Counted from the first letter of the stretch, positions 8,213-18,268 are shown. The stretch is DNA of 64,000 nt from Bacteroidia bacterium (GCA_030429205.1 JAUICZ010000002.1:248001-312000); one strand, 5' to 3'. Translations and numbers: made by a program. Notes: generated by a model not told the origin, from the letters alone.

Positions 8213-9862
8213 ATGAAGCACATTAACCTTATTAGTTTGGCCTTTACAGCTATTGCGACCCTAACTATTTCTAGCAATGCTCAAGCGCAATGTTCCGTCA
8301 CCAGTACCACAGATGGCGTTACTTGTGAAGGGCAAACCGGAGCGATTTCTGCTACTGCAAATGGCTCAAACAAAATATACTGGTACGACCAATTGACTGG
8401 AGGGTCTTTGCTCGACTCTGGTAATACACTACAAATACCCAATGCTAACACTACAACCATTTACTATGCTGAAGCTGCAGGTGGTGGCGGTGTTATACCA
8501 GACAGCATAAATACCCTGGCACCTAATAACGGACAGGCAGGCGCTTTTTTCGACTGCAGACCTAAAAAAGATCTAACAGTTACCGGCTTTAACTTTATGC
8601 CGAGATCATCAGGTACATTTACAGTAAACATATATTTTAAAAGTGGCACTCATGTTGGTAACGAAACCAATAGTGGCTTATGGACATTATTAGGTACAGC
8701 TAGTAACCTTAGCGTAACAGCAAATAACTTAACAAATATACCTGTAACGCTTAACCAAAAGCTTTTAGCCAACCAAACCTACGCGTTTTATGTAATCACA
8801 AATAGTACTTTAGGCTATACAAACGGAACCAGCTTAGGTGCTGTCGCTGTTCAAAATAATGATATGATTATATATCAAGGTCGTGGATCTGGAGGTACAT
8901 TCTCTTCGTCATTATTCACTACCAGGACTTTTGCCGGTACTATGAGGTATGAAATAGGCTCTAGCTGTACCAGCTCGCGTTCGGGAGTAATGCTTACAGT
9001 ACATCCTGAAATGGCTGTAGACTCACAAACAGTAATAGATTCTTCATGTCAAGATTTCTCTACAATATTATATGCTAACTCGCAAAGTCCGGTAAGTAAT
9101 TACCAATGGCAGATATACAACGCAGACATCGCAGATTATGTAAATGTATCTCCACCATTTGTCAATAATGGCAGCATATTAAATGTGAGCAAAGCAGATG
9201 ATACGTTGAATGGTGCGAAACTACGATGTATTCTTACCGGCCCATGTGGTAAAGACACTACGTCTACCATGACTATGGTTGTTTTACCAAAACCTGCAGT
9301 TGTAAAAGATCCTGTAGATGTAAATGCAAAACAAGGAGATAATGTAGTATTCGAAATTGATGCGGTAGGTGTTGGTGTTACCTATCAGTGGCAAGTAGGA
9401 GTAAATGACACCTTTTCAAACATTAATAATGGTAGTATATACCAAGGAGTACATACAAACAGACTTTCTGTACGTGGTGTAGCACATGCTCAAAACGAGT
9501 ACCAGTTCCGTTGTGCTGTTATGGGTGACAGAAGCTTTTGTAACGCAGATCCTGATACCAGTAAGGTAGGAGTTCTATATGTAGAACCACCTGCTTCGGT
9601 TAATAATATCGCATCAGATGCTCAAACAACCATCTACCCTAATCCGGCAAATGGATCGCAAGTTGTTATTAAGTCTCAGCTAAATGATATTAGTAATTAT
9701 GCTATTATTGATAAGCTAGGTCGCATTGTTCAAAAAGGTGATTTAATGAACCAAGCTGAAAACCAGATCAATATATCTCAATTATCATCCAGCATATATT
9801 CAGTTCATATATATAACAGAAATGGTGATAATGTAACTACCCTCAAGCTCACGAAGCTGTAA
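8213..9862 (+). CDS. T9SS-exported surface protein with Ig-like domains
   Basis: This 549-residue secreted protein is paralogous to its upstream neighbour over its C-terminal half. It has a signal peptide (about 1-25, SNAQAQ). A small Ig-like module with the IYWYDQLTGG motif follows (about 28-85). A beta-sandwich region comes next (about 95-260; it opens with FDCRPKKDLTVTGFNF and reads like a cell-surface jelly-roll). Ig-like modules share the blocks YQWQVGVND, VAHAQNEYQFRC and LNGAKLRC with the 6381 product. The T9SS type A domain is at about 475-549 (IYPNPANGSQVVI). It lacks the GEVED domain of the neighbour. Function is not known beyond export and probable adhesion or matrix binding. Confidence 0.83.
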   Translation: MKHINLISLAFTAIATLTISSNAQAQCSVTSTTDGVTCEGQTGAISATANGSNKIYWYDQLTGGSLLDSGNTLQIPNANTTTIYYAEAAGGGGVIPDSINTLAPNNGQAGAFFDCRPKKDLTVTGFNFMPRSSGTFTVNIYFKSGTHVGNETNSGLWTLLGTASNLSVTANNLTNIPVTLNQKLLANQTYAFYVITNSTLGYTNGTSLGAVAVQNNDMIIYQGRGSGGTFSSSLFTTRTFAGTMRYEIGSSCTSSRSGVMLTVHPEMAVDSQTVIDSSCQDFSTILYANSQSPVSNYQWQIYNADIADYVNVSPPFVNNGSILNVSKADDTLNGAKLRCILTGPCGKDTTSTMTMVVLPKPAVVKDPVDVNAKQGDNVVFEIDAVGVGVTYQWQVGVNDTFSNINNGSIYQGVHTNRLSVRGVAHAQNEYQFRCAVMGDRSFCNADPDTSKVGVLYVEPPASVNNIASDAQTTIYPNPANGSQVVIKSQLNDISNYAIIDKLGRIVQKGDLMNQAENQINISQLSSSIYSVHIYNRNGDNVTTLKLTKL

Positions 9863-9894
9863 AACAATCTATTAAACATTAAATAATTATCATT

Positions 9895-9924
9895 ATGGCG
9901 CACTATACAGTGCGCCATTTTTGT
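9895..9924 (+). terminator. Rho-independent terminator after the 8213 gene
   Basis: A perfect 10-bp stem ATGGCGCACT / AGTGCGCCAT with a 4-base loop is followed by a run of Ts, about 33 bases after the stop codon. Confidence 0.88.
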
Positions 9925-9993
9925 GTTCGTATATCTCGCATTCATATAACATTAAAATGAGATGAAAATGGTTGGTGATTTTGTGTCAAAACA

Positions 9994-10024
9994 TTGTTAA
10001 GAAAACTATAATTTACTAACTTAG
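9994..10024 (+). promoter_or_regulatory. Promoter-like element for the giant surface protein gene
   Basis: TTG at 9994-9996, 20 bases, then TAACTTAG at 10017-10024 (one mismatch to TAnnTTTG). This would give a leader of about 48 bases before ATG 10079. Confidence 0.35.
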
Positions 10025-10078
10025 GTAGTTAAACAGTTTATTAATATTCAATCAATTACCCTTTTTTTATTTGTGCGT

Positions 10079-13000
10079 ATGAAACATTTTAAGTTTTACC
10101 TTATTGCAGTTTTATTGCTAATAGGAAGTAATCTGCAAGCACAGGTTACTAACAGCGAGTCATTTGATGGAACGACTTTTGTGCCTGCAGGATGGACAAA
10201 CTTGTACATTTCAGGTTCAACATCAGCAACATGGCAAAGAGGAACCGGTACATCCCACCCAAGTGGTTATTCAACACACTCAGGTGCAGGTCTGGCTAGA
10301 TTTCTTTCATGGTCATATAGTAGTACTGTAAGAGCCTTGGTAACACCCAGCTTCGATTTATCAGGTGTGGGTTCTAATACTGCTACTGTAAAGTTGTGGG
10401 TATTTCGTGATAATGGTTACAGCACATCTACAGACAAGATTGATATATATGTCAATACCTCTGTTAGTATGACTGGTGCCACATCTTTGGGAACAATTCA
10501 CAGATCAAGAAGTTTAAGCCCGACAGAAAGTTCTAACGGTTGGTATCAATATTCTTTCAACATTCCCGGCTCGTTTAACGGTAATACAAACTATGTAATA
10601 ATAAGAGGTACCAGTGACTATGGTAATGATGTTTACATAGATGATGTTGAGTGGACAGCTTTCCCTCCACCGTGTACAGGTACTCCTAACCCGGGTAATA
10701 CTGTTTCAAGCACAAGTGCAACATGTCCTAATACTCCGTTTACATTGTCTTTAGCAAACACTATATCTGGTGGTGGTGTTACTTACCAATGGCAATCATC
10801 ATCAAATGGTACAACATGGAGTAACATATCAGGTGCAAACTCGTCTACACATACGACAACACAATCGGCAAATACATATTACCGTTGCTTTGTTTCTTGT
10901 ACAAACAGCAGCCAGTCAAGTTATTCAACTTCATTACAAGTAACTACTAATAGTTTCATTACTTGTTATTGCATACCCCCAATCGGTGGACAGCAAACAT
11001 ATGATGGATGTCAGGATGATGACATGATCACAAATGTTACTTTTGGTACATTAAATAATAGTTCAACATGTACTAGCAACAGCACTACTATTGCTTACAC
11101 AGATTACGGTGGTAGTGTTGCCGCACCAAACTTAAATATCGGTTCGTCTTATACATTCTCTGTTACATGCGAAAACATTTGGGGCGATAACCATGCAGTA
11201 TGGATAGATTATGACCACAGTGGTACTTTCGATGCTTCCGAGTTTGTAGGGTTAGGAACAACAAATGGTAACAATACTCCGCAAACGCTGTCTACATCTA
11301 TAGGTATACCACAAAGTGCAATGAGTGGGATTACTAAAATGCGTGTAAAAAACAGATATTCCACAACTCAAACAGGCACGTCATCTTGTACCGGTTATGA
11401 TTATGGAGAATGTGAAGATTACAACATAAACCTTGTTTGTCCTTCAATTGCTATAACGACAAATCCAAGTAACTCTACAATATGTCCGGGTGCCAATACT
11501 ACATTCACTGCTGCATCTACAGGCTTCGGTTTATCATACCAGTGGCAAGTAAATACAGGTAGTGGTTGGAGTAATGTTTCAGGTAGTGTATACAGCAATA
11601 CATCTTCAGCTACATTAAATATAACAGGAGCTACAGCAGGTATGGACGGTTATAAATATCGTTGTATCGCTACAAATAGTTGTGGAAGTACTGCAACTAC
11701 TGATGGTAACGCTACTCTATCTATTCGTCCCGGGCCAACTGTTACATCTCACCCGTCAAGTGTTCAATCTTGTTGGGGTGGTAATGTATCTTTCACAGCC
11801 GCAGGATCAGGTTATGGCACTTTAACATACCAATGGCAGGAAAATACTGGTAGTGGTTGGGCTAACATTTCAAATGGTGGCTTATATTCTAATGCTACTA
11901 CTGCTACATTAAACATTACTAATGTAAACGGATCAATGGATGGCTACACATATCGTTGTATTATAGGCGATGGTTGTAGTAGTACTACAAATACTAATAG
12001 TGCAACATTAACACTATATGCAGCTCCTGTAGTAAATACACATCCTGTTGACAGAGATATTTGTATCGCGTCTAACACTACATTCAGTGTTAGCGGTACT
12101 GCAGCAGGCATTAACTACCAATGGTATGTAAATACTGGTAGCAGCTGGTCTGCATTAACTAATACGGGTGTTTACAGCGGTGTTACTACAGCTACACTGA
12201 GCATTACAGGTGCTACTGTTGGTATGAGTGGCTATATGTACCGTTGCGTTGTTGGTAATTTGTGTGCTGTTACTACTACATCTAATGCAGCAACATTAAA
12301 AGTATCCAACGCATTAACAATAAACAGCAACCCTGTTTCTACAACAGCTTGCGTAGGTGTTGTTAGTTCAATGAGTATCTCTGCTACAGGTGTACCTACG
12401 GTTACATATCAATGGCAGGTAAATACTGGTAGTGGTTGGAGTAATGTTTCAAACGGTGCTGTTTACTCTGGTACAACTACAAATACAATAACATTCAATA
12501 GCCCTACCCTTTCTATGAATGGGTACATGTATCGTTGTATTGCAACAAATGCTTGTGGTACTCCTGCTACGTCGGCTACAGCAACTCTTACTGTTGCAAC
12601 TGCGGCAACTGTCACTACACAACCAACAGATCAGGTAGTATGTAATGGTGCTGCTACTACATCATTTGTTAGTGCTGCTACAAGTAGTGCACCAATCAAC
12701 TACCAATGGCAGCGTTTAGCTTATGGTAGCACATGGGTGAATATTAATAATGGTAACCACAATGGTGGTAACTATTCAGGTGTTACAACAAACACACTAA
12801 CTGTAAATAATGCAACACCAGTTATCTCTGGTAGTAAATATCGTTGTGTATATAATACAGGTTGTATCCCGGCTACGTTAAGTAATACGGTGACGATAAC
12901 AGTAAACGAAGCACCTGCTATATCTGCTACGTCTACTAACCAAACAATATGTGAAGGTCAGGGCGCTTCATTCTTTGTGAATGCTTCAGGTGCCGGTTTA

Positions 13001-15142
13001 GTATATCAATGGCAGGTAAATAGCGGTAGCGGATGGTCTAACTTGTCTAATGGTGGTGGATACGCTAATGTAACCAGCAACCTAATGACGATTAGTGCTA
13101 CTCCTATCGGATTTAACGGTAATCAATACCGTTGTGTAGTAACTGGTACTTGTGCACCAACAACAGTTATTTCTACGCCATCAACTTTGACAGTTTATGC
13201 TCCGGTTGTGATAACATCTCAGCCAAAAGCATCTGACAGTTTCTGCTCTGGAGGTAGTACTACTATTCCTATGGCGGCAACAGGTACAGGCTTAAGCTAT
13301 CAGTGGTACATATCAAATGGTAGTACTTCTACGGCACTTACAAACGCAGGTGTATACTCAGGTGTTACAACAAACACTTTATCAATAAATGGTATTACAG
13401 AAAGCAACAACTACACAGAGTACAAGTACTACTGCATCATTAGTGGTAGTTGTAACAACGTTGCATCATCTGTATCTACAATTAAAGTATTAGGTAAACC
13501 AACTATTACAGCTTCTCCTGCAAACAAAGTAGCATGTGATAATAATAGCACCAACATCAAAGTACAGGCTAAAGGCGGCAACCTTACTTACCAATGGCAA
13601 GTAAACAGTGGTAGCGGATGGTCAAATGTTTCTAACACAGGTGTATATAGTGGCGCTAACACTAACACACTAATAATGTCACCTGCCGTAACCAGCATGA
13701 GCGGTAATCAATATCGTTGTCAGGTTTCAGGTACATGTACACCTAGCGTAACGTCAGGAGTTTCTACACTAACAGTACATGCGAACCTTTCTCCAAGTGT
13801 TACTATCTCGTCTACAAATACAGATATTTGTACAGGTACTTCAATTACATTCACTGCGAATGCTTCTAATGCAGGTACAAGTCCTAGTTACCAATGGTAT
13901 AAAAATGGTAGCCCTGTTGGCGCAAACAGTTCTACTTATACATCATCTAGCTGGTCAAATAACGACGAGATGAAATGTAGAATAACATCAAGTTACATTT
14001 GCCCTACATCTCCTACTGCATTAAGCAACGGGATAGTAGTTAAAGTAACACAGTACTCTACTCCAACAATTGGCATATCATCAAGCTCTGGTAATGTAGA
14101 ATGTTCTGGTATCCCTGTAACATTCAAAGCAGCAATTACAAATGGCGGTACGCCACCACACTATGAGTGGCAGATAAATGGTAACATGGTAGGCTCTAAC
14201 ATTGATAACTATGTCACCAGCTCTCTAAATGATGGTGACCAGGTAAGATGTATCTTAACAAGTAGCCTTAAGTGCCCTTCACCTAAAACGGTGACGAGTA
14301 ACACAATTACGATGACTATTAACAAGACTACTAAGTCTAGTATCGTTATTGCCGCTAACCCTGATACATCAATTTGTGCAGGTGACGAGGTTACATTGTA
14401 TAGCTTCTTTACAAATGGTGGTGCAACACCTAAATACCAATGGATAAGAAATGGTACAGATATACCTGGAGAAACTAATGCGACATTGAAAACTAACTTA
14501 CTTAAAGATGGAGACTTGATAGAATGTCGTTTCATCAGTAGTGCACTATGTGTATTCCCAGAAGTAAGTAAAGGTTTCACTTTCGATGTAGGTCAATTAG
14601 TTACACCTCAGGTTGATGTAAACGTATCTTACAATGGTGGTAACAACTACACGTTTACAGCTACTGCTCAAAACGGTGGTAATAATCCACAATTCCAGTG
14701 GTTTAAAAACGGTGCACTAATACAAGGTGTTACCGGTACAACTTACACAACAGCTACACTAGAGAAGTATGATAAGATATACGTGAAAATGATCAGTAGT
14801 CACGAGTGTGTAACAGCAAAAACTGTAGATAGTCGTAACATCACAACAGGTGTAGGCAACATCAATAGCAATACATTTAGCGATCTGGGCTTATACCCTA
14901 ACCCGAATACAGGGCACTTCAGTATAACAGGTAAGCTTAAGAAAGCAGTTACAAACAAAGAGATCGTAGTACGTATTACTAATACAGTAGGACAAACAGT
15001 ATACCAGCAAGTATACCCTGCTAATGGTAGCAATATCGATCTTCAGGTTGATCTGAAAGAACACATCGCTAATGGCACTTACAGTGCAAGTGTTATTATA
15101 GATGGTGATATCACAAACATCAGATTCGTATTGAACAGATAA
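10079..15142 (+). CDS. Giant modular T9SS surface protein (anchor-J, GEVED, 13 Ig-like modules)
   Basis: This secreted surface protein of about 1,687 residues is probably an adhesin or matrix protein. Domain order: signal peptide (about 1-22, SNLQAQ); a cleaved-adhesin/choice-of-anchor J-like beta sandwich (about 25-195, with ESFDG, VPAGW and DVYIDDVEW); one Ig-like module; a GEVED domain (about 300-455, with WIDYDHSGTFDASEF and GECEDYNINLV); twelve more Ig-like modules (about 455-1590); and a T9SS type A domain (last 80 residues, LGLYPNPNTGHFSI). The Ig-like modules fall into two classes: earlier ones with YQWQVNTGSGWSNVSNG, and the last four with YQWYKNG and a GDxxxCR strand. Each has a conserved Cys pair. 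ATG 10079 is chosen over GTG 10073 because it gives the usual signal peptide. Composition is Thr/Ser/Asn-rich, unlike the neighbouring core genes. Confidence 0.88.
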   Translation: MKHFKFYLIAVLLLIGSNLQAQVTNSESFDGTTFVPAGWTNLYISGSTSATWQRGTGTSHPSGYSTHSGAGLARFLSWSYSSTVRALVTPSFDLSGVGSNTATVKLWVFRDNGYSTSTDKIDIYVNTSVSMTGATSLGTIHRSRSLSPTESSNGWYQYSFNIPGSFNGNTNYVIIRGTSDYGNDVYIDDVEWTAFPPPCTGTPNPGNTVSSTSATCPNTPFTLSLANTISGGGVTYQWQSSSNGTTWSNISGANSSTHTTTQSANTYYRCFVSCTNSSQSSYSTSLQVTTNSFITCYCIPPIGGQQTYDGCQDDDMITNVTFGTLNNSSTCTSNSTTIAYTDYGGSVAAPNLNIGSSYTFSVTCENIWGDNHAVWIDYDHSGTFDASEFVGLGTTNGNNTPQTLSTSIGIPQSAMSGITKMRVKNRYSTTQTGTSSCTGYDYGECEDYNINLVCPSIAITTNPSNSTICPGANTTFTAASTGFGLSYQWQVNTGSGWSNVSGSVYSNTSSATLNITGATAGMDGYKYRCIATNSCGSTATTDGNATLSIRPGPTVTSHPSSVQSCWGGNVSFTAAGSGYGTLTYQWQENTGSGWANISNGGLYSNATTATLNITNVNGSMDGYTYRCIIGDGCSSTTNTNSATLTLYAAPVVNTHPVDRDICIASNTTFSVSGTAAGINYQWYVNTGSSWSALTNTGVYSGVTTATLSITGATVGMSGYMYRCVVGNLCAVTTTSNAATLKVSNALTINSNPVSTTACVGVVSSMSISATGVPTVTYQWQVNTGSGWSNVSNGAVYSGTTTNTITFNSPTLSMNGYMYRCIATNACGTPATSATATLTVATAATVTTQPTDQVVCNGAATTSFVSAATSSAPINYQWQRLAYGSTWVNINNGNHNGGNYSGVTTNTLTVNNATPVISGSKYRCVYNTGCIPATLSNTVTITVNEAPAISATSTNQTICEGQGASFFVNASGAGLVYQWQVNSGSGWSNLSNGGGYANVTSNLMTISATPIGFNGNQYRCVVTGTCAPTTVISTPSTLTVYAPVVITSQPKASDSFCSGGSTTIPMAATGTGLSYQWYISNGSTSTALTNAGVYSGVTTNTLSINGITESNNYTEYKYYCIISGSCNNVASSVSTIKVLGKPTITASPANKVACDNNSTNIKVQAKGGNLTYQWQVNSGSGWSNVSNTGVYSGANTNTLIMSPAVTSMSGNQYRCQVSGTCTPSVTSGVSTLTVHANLSPSVTISSTNTDICTGTSITFTANASNAGTSPSYQWYKNGSPVGANSSTYTSSSWSNNDEMKCRITSSYICPTSPTALSNGIVVKVTQYSTPTIGISSSSGNVECSGIPVTFKAAITNGGTPPHYEWQINGNMVGSNIDNYVTSSLNDGDQVRCILTSSLKCPSPKTVTSNTITMTINKTTKSSIVIAANPDTSICAGDEVTLYSFFTNGGATPKYQWIRNGTDIPGETNATLKTNLLKDGDLIECRFISSALCVFPEVSKGFTFDVGQLVTPQVDVNVSYNGGNNYTFTATAQNGGNNPQFQWFKNGALIQGVTGTTYTTATLEKYDKIYVKMISSHECVTAKTVDSRNITTGVGNINSNTFSDLGLYPNPNTGHFSITGKLKKAVTNKEIVVRITNTVGQTVYQQVYPANGSNIDLQVDLKEHIANGTYSASVIIDGDITNIRFVLNR
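11537..13640 (+). repeat. Nucleotide-level repeats coding for Ig-like modules
   Basis: Within the giant gene, the strand motif that encodes GSGWSNVS recurs with near-identical DNA. For example, 24 bases are identical between 11558-11581 and 12428-12451, and related copies occur near 11848, 13018 and 13605. This implies recent module duplication or gene conversion and could recombine to change module number. Confidence 0.75.
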
Positions 15143-15171
15143 CAGATAGTTGATTATTATAAACTGAAAAG

Positions 15172-15197
15172 GCCTCGCAATATGCGGGGCTTTTTTT
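15172..15197 (+). terminator. Rho-independent terminator after the giant gene
   Basis: An 8-bp stem GCCTCGCA / TGCGGGGC (one G-T pair), extended by A/T pairs, with a 3-base loop is followed by seven Ts. Confidence 0.85.
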
Positions 15198-15265
15198 ATG
15201 AGGATACTTAGTATTTAGTAACGGGTTTTGCTAATTTAGCCCCCTCAAACACTAAAAGTAATTGT

Positions 15266-16492
15266 ATGAGCAAAATAAAAGTAGCGAATCCGGTAGTTGA
15301 GCTGGACGGAGATGAAATGACAAGGATCATATGGAAGTTTATTAAAGATAAATTGATACTTCCTTATCTGGATCTTGAGATTAAGTATTATGATTTAGGG
15401 TTAGAAAGTAGAGATAATACTGATGATCAAATAACTGTTGATGCTGCTAATGCTATCAAGCAGTATGGCGTAGGTATTAAATGTGCTACAATTACACCTG
15501 ATGAAGCACGTGTAGAAGAGTTTGGTCTTAAGAAAATGTGGCGTAGCCCTAACGGAACTATACGTAACATACTGGATGGTACCGTTTTTCGTGAGCCTAT
15601 TGTAATAAACAATATACCTCGCTTAGTACCCAACTGGACAGCGCCTATCTGTATCGGACGTCATGCATTCGGCGATCAATATCGTGCAACGGATTTCTTG
15701 GTGAAAGGTAAGGGTAAACTAACAATCAAGTTTGAAGGTGAAGACGGAGAAACATTTGAGCATGAAGTATATGATTTTGAAGGTGAAGGCGTAGCATTAG
15801 CTATGTACAATACAGACAAGTCTATACGTGGGTTTGCACGTTCATGCTTCAACCAGGCCTTACAAAAAGGATGGCCTTTATATATGTCTACTAAAAACAC
15901 CATATTAAAGAAATATGATGGTCGTTTTAAAGACATTTTTGAAGAAGTATACCAAAACGAGTTTAAAGCAGAATTCGATAAAAACGGATTAACATACGAG
16001 CACCGTTTGATTGATGATATGGTAGCCAGTGCATTAAAATGGCATGGTAACTTTGTTTGGGCATGTAAAAACTACGATGGTGATGTACAGAGTGATACTG
16101 TAGCACAGGGTTTTGGCTCGTTAGGTTTAATGACATCTACCCTTGTTACACCAGATGGTAAAACATTAGAAGCAGAAGCGGCGCACGGTACAGTTACTCG
16201 TCACTACCGTCAACATCAGGATGGTAAGCCTACGTCTACCAACCCGATTGCATCTATATTTGCATGGACCAGAGGTTTAGCATTCCGTGGAAAGTTAGAT
16301 AACAACCAGGAGTTGATCGACTTTACACATGCTTTAGAGGAAGTGTGTATTGAAACTGTTGAAAGCGGTATTATGACTAAAGACCTTGCGGTATGTATTC
16401 ATGGTACAGATGTTAAAGCAGGAGAACACTATGTATATACAGAAGAGTTCTTAAATGCACTTGATAAGAATTTACAATCAAAACTAGCTTAA
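15266..16492 (+). CDS. icd: NADP-dependent isocitrate dehydrogenase, eukaryote-like type
   Basis: This enzyme oxidatively decarboxylates isocitrate to 2-oxoglutarate in the TCA cycle and supplies NADPH. The 408-residue protein is of the homodimeric class related to mitochondrial and cytosolic animal enzymes, not the E. coli Icd class. Evidence is the opening [31 protein letters not shown], the substrate-loop [19 protein letters not shown], the metal/substrate segment [12 protein letters not shown], and [23 protein letters not shown] near residue 300. It is monocistronic, with a terminator on each side. The class can be acquired horizontally but is common in Bacteroidota. Confidence 0.95.
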   Translation: MSKIKVANPVVELDGDEMTRIIWKFIKDKLILPYLDLEIKYYDLGLESRDNTDDQITVDAANAIKQYGVGIKCATITPDEARVEEFGLKKMWRSPNGTIRNILDGTVFREPIVINNIPRLVPNWTAPICIGRHAFGDQYRATDFLVKGKGKLTIKFEGEDGETFEHEVYDFEGEGVALAMYNTDKSIRGFARSCFNQALQKGWPLYMSTKNTILKKYDGRFKDIFEEVYQNEFKAEFDKNGLTYEHRLIDDMVASALKWHGNFVWACKNYDGDVQSDTVAQGFGSLGLMTSTLVTPDGKTLEAEAAHGTVTRHYRQHQDGKPTSTNPIASIFAWTRGLAFRGKLDNNQELIDFTHALEEVCIETVESGIMTKDLAVCIHGTDVKAGEHYVYTEEFLNALDKNLQSKLA

Positions 16493-16501
16493 TAAGACCT
16501 G

Positions 16502-16536
16502 GGGATAAAGCACTTGCTTTATCCCTATCTTTTTTA
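16502..16536 (+). terminator. Rho-independent terminator after icd
   Basis: A perfect 10-bp stem GGGATAAAGC / GCTTTATCCC with the loop ACTT is followed by TATCTTTTTT. Confidence 0.92.
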
Positions 16537-16600
16537 ACAAGAATAAAGGAATCAAAAGCTTAGTTTCACAGCGTAATTCCCACTACAAAACGTTACCTAT

Positions 16601-17575
16601 ATGGGTTTATTCGATAAGCTATTTAAACGTTCTAAAGAAGAACAGGAGCAAAAAGAAGCTTTAGATCAAGGACTGCAGAAAACCAAAAGCAGTTTTTTAT
16701 CAAAGATCACCAAAGCTATTGCCGGTAAGGATACTGTTGACGAGGATGTTTTGGATGACCTGGAAGAAGCACTTGTAACTGCTGATGTAGGTATACAAAC
16801 TACTGTAGAGATCATCGAGAAAATAGAAGCTCGTGTAAAGAAGGATAAATATGTTGGCACAAAAGAGCTAAACAATATTCTTCAGGAAGAAATGATGAGC
16901 ATCTTAACCGATGCAAACGAAAGCCAGTACAAAACATTTGAAGTTCCTGCCGATAAAAAGCCATATGTAATACTTGTAGTTGGTGTAAACGGAGTTGGCA
17001 AAACGACAACTATCGGTAAGCTGGCTTATAATTTTAAAAAGAACGGCAAATCTGTTTTACTGGGTGCGGCAGATACCTTTAGAGCTGCTGCTGTAGATCA
17101 ATTAACTATATGGAGTGATAGAACTGGTGTACCTATCGTAAAGAAAGACATGGGTAGTGATCCTAGCTCTGTTGCTTTCGATACGATACAAAGTGCCCTT
17201 GCAAAAGAAGTAGATGTAGCTATTATTGATACCGCCGGAAGGTTACACAACAAACTGGGCTTAATGGAAGAATTAAGCAAAATAAAAAGAGTTATCAGTA
17301 AAAAAATCCCGGATGCTCCACACGAAGTATTGTTGGTGTTAGATGGTAGCACAGGACAAAATGCAGTTGAGCAGGCTAAGCAGTTTACCGCAGCAACAGA
17401 TGTATCTGCTATTGCCATCACAAAACTCGACGGTACTGCAAAAGGCGGTGTCGTTTTGGCTATTGCCAATCAGTTCAAAATACCTGTAAAATATATTGGT
17501 GTTGGTGAAAAAATGGAAGACCTACAGATCTTTAACAAGGCAGAGTTTATAGACAGCTTATTTAGCTTAGGCTAA
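16601..17575 (+). CDS. ftsY: Signal recognition particle receptor FtsY
   Basis: FtsY is the SRP receptor GTPase that docks ribosome-SRP complexes at the membrane for cotranslational insertion through SecYEG. The 324-residue protein has the NG domain only: a short basic N-terminal helix (MGLFDKLFKRSKEE), an N domain (about 25-105), and a G domain with G1 GVNGVGKTTT near residue 126, the insertion-box DTFRAAAVDQL, G3 DTAGR and G4 TKLDGTAKGG, closing with GVGEKMEDL. The acidic A domain of E. coli FtsY is absent, as usual in this phylum. The last 9 bases overlap the convergent sirtuin gene. Confidence 0.96.
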   Translation: MGLFDKLFKRSKEEQEQKEALDQGLQKTKSSFLSKITKAIAGKDTVDEDVLDDLEEALVTADVGIQTTVEIIEKIEARVKKDKYVGTKELNNILQEEMMSILTDANESQYKTFEVPADKKPYVILVVGVNGVGKTTTIGKLAYNFKKNGKSVLLGAADTFRAAAVDQLTIWSDRTGVPIVKKDMGSDPSSVAFDTIQSALAKEVDVAIIDTAGRLHNKLGLMEELSKIKRVISKKIPDAPHEVLLVLDGSTGQNAVEQAKQFTAATDVSAIAITKLDGTAKGGVVLAIANQFKIPVKYIGVGEKMEDLQIFNKAEFIDSLFSLG

Positions 17576-18268
17576 CTCTTGTTCTAGCAAAACTCTCTTC
17601 AACTCTGTTATTCCTTTAGTTGCCGGCAATTCTATTGCTGTAACATTATTGTACCTGCTAACAGGTGGTATAACTTTGTCTACTACATACTTAGGTATTG
17701 TTGTATGTGCATAATCTACCAAACCTGCTGCCGGATATACTACTAACGATGTACCAATGACAACAAAGATGTCAGACTGAGCAACTATAGGTATCATCTG
17801 CTCTATCATAGGTACAGGTTCTCCAAACCATACTATATGCGGCCTTAGCTGCGCACCATCTTCAGCAGTATCGCCCATTTTTATATCATCCTTTATCGGG
17901 TAAATCAAATTTTCGCTATACTCACTGCGCATTTTAAATATCTCACCATGCAAGTGATAAACTTTTGACGAGCCGGCACGTTCATGTAAATCATCAATGT
18001 TTTGGGTAATGATGGAAACATCAAAGTATTCTTCAAGCGAAGCAAGTTCTGTATGTGCAGCATTGGGTGTAGCATCGCGTACATTACTACGACGCATATT
18101 ATAAAAATCAAGTACCAATTGAGGATTTCTGGCCCAGGCCTCGGGAGTAGCTACTTCATGTATATCATGACCTTCCCACAAGCCATCACTATCTCTAAAA
18201 GTTTTCAATCCACTTTCGGCGCTTATACCTGCACCTGTTAATACTACTAGTTTTTTTTGCTTACTCAT
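17567..18268 (-). CDS. cobB: NAD-dependent sirtuin deacylase lacking the zinc cysteines
   Basis: This Sir2-family enzyme removes acyl groups from lysine using NAD+. The 233-residue protein has GAGISAESGLKTFRD (NAD loop, about 12-26), TQNIDDLHERAG (about 88-99), the catalytic His at 107 (HLHGE) and GTSLVVYPAAGL near 185. FYNMRR places Tyr56 and Arg59 in the positions that mark class III (SIRT5/CobB type) enzymes acting on succinyl or malonyl lysine. The protein has no cysteine at all, so the usual four-Cys zinc knuckle between HLHGE and PHIVWFGE is replaced by a short loop. Related Bacteroidota sirtuins share this. It is convergent with ftsY. Confidence 0.92.
   Translation of the reverse strand: MSKQKKLVVLTGAGISAESGLKTFRDSDGLWEGHDIHEVATPEAWARNPQLVLDFYNMRRSNVRDATPNAAHTELASLEEYFDVSIITQNIDDLHERAGSSKVYHLHGEIFKMRSEYSENLIYPIKDDIKMGDTAEDGAQLRPHIVWFGEPVPMIEQMIPIVAQSDIFVVIGTSLVVYPAAGLVDYAHTTIPKYVVDKVIPPVSRYNNVTAIELPATKGITELKRVLLEQELA

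Noticed and set aside
13779..15033. Frames in other phases inside the giant surface protein gene
   Set aside because: Repetitive low-complexity DNA in the true gene keeps other frames open by chance.
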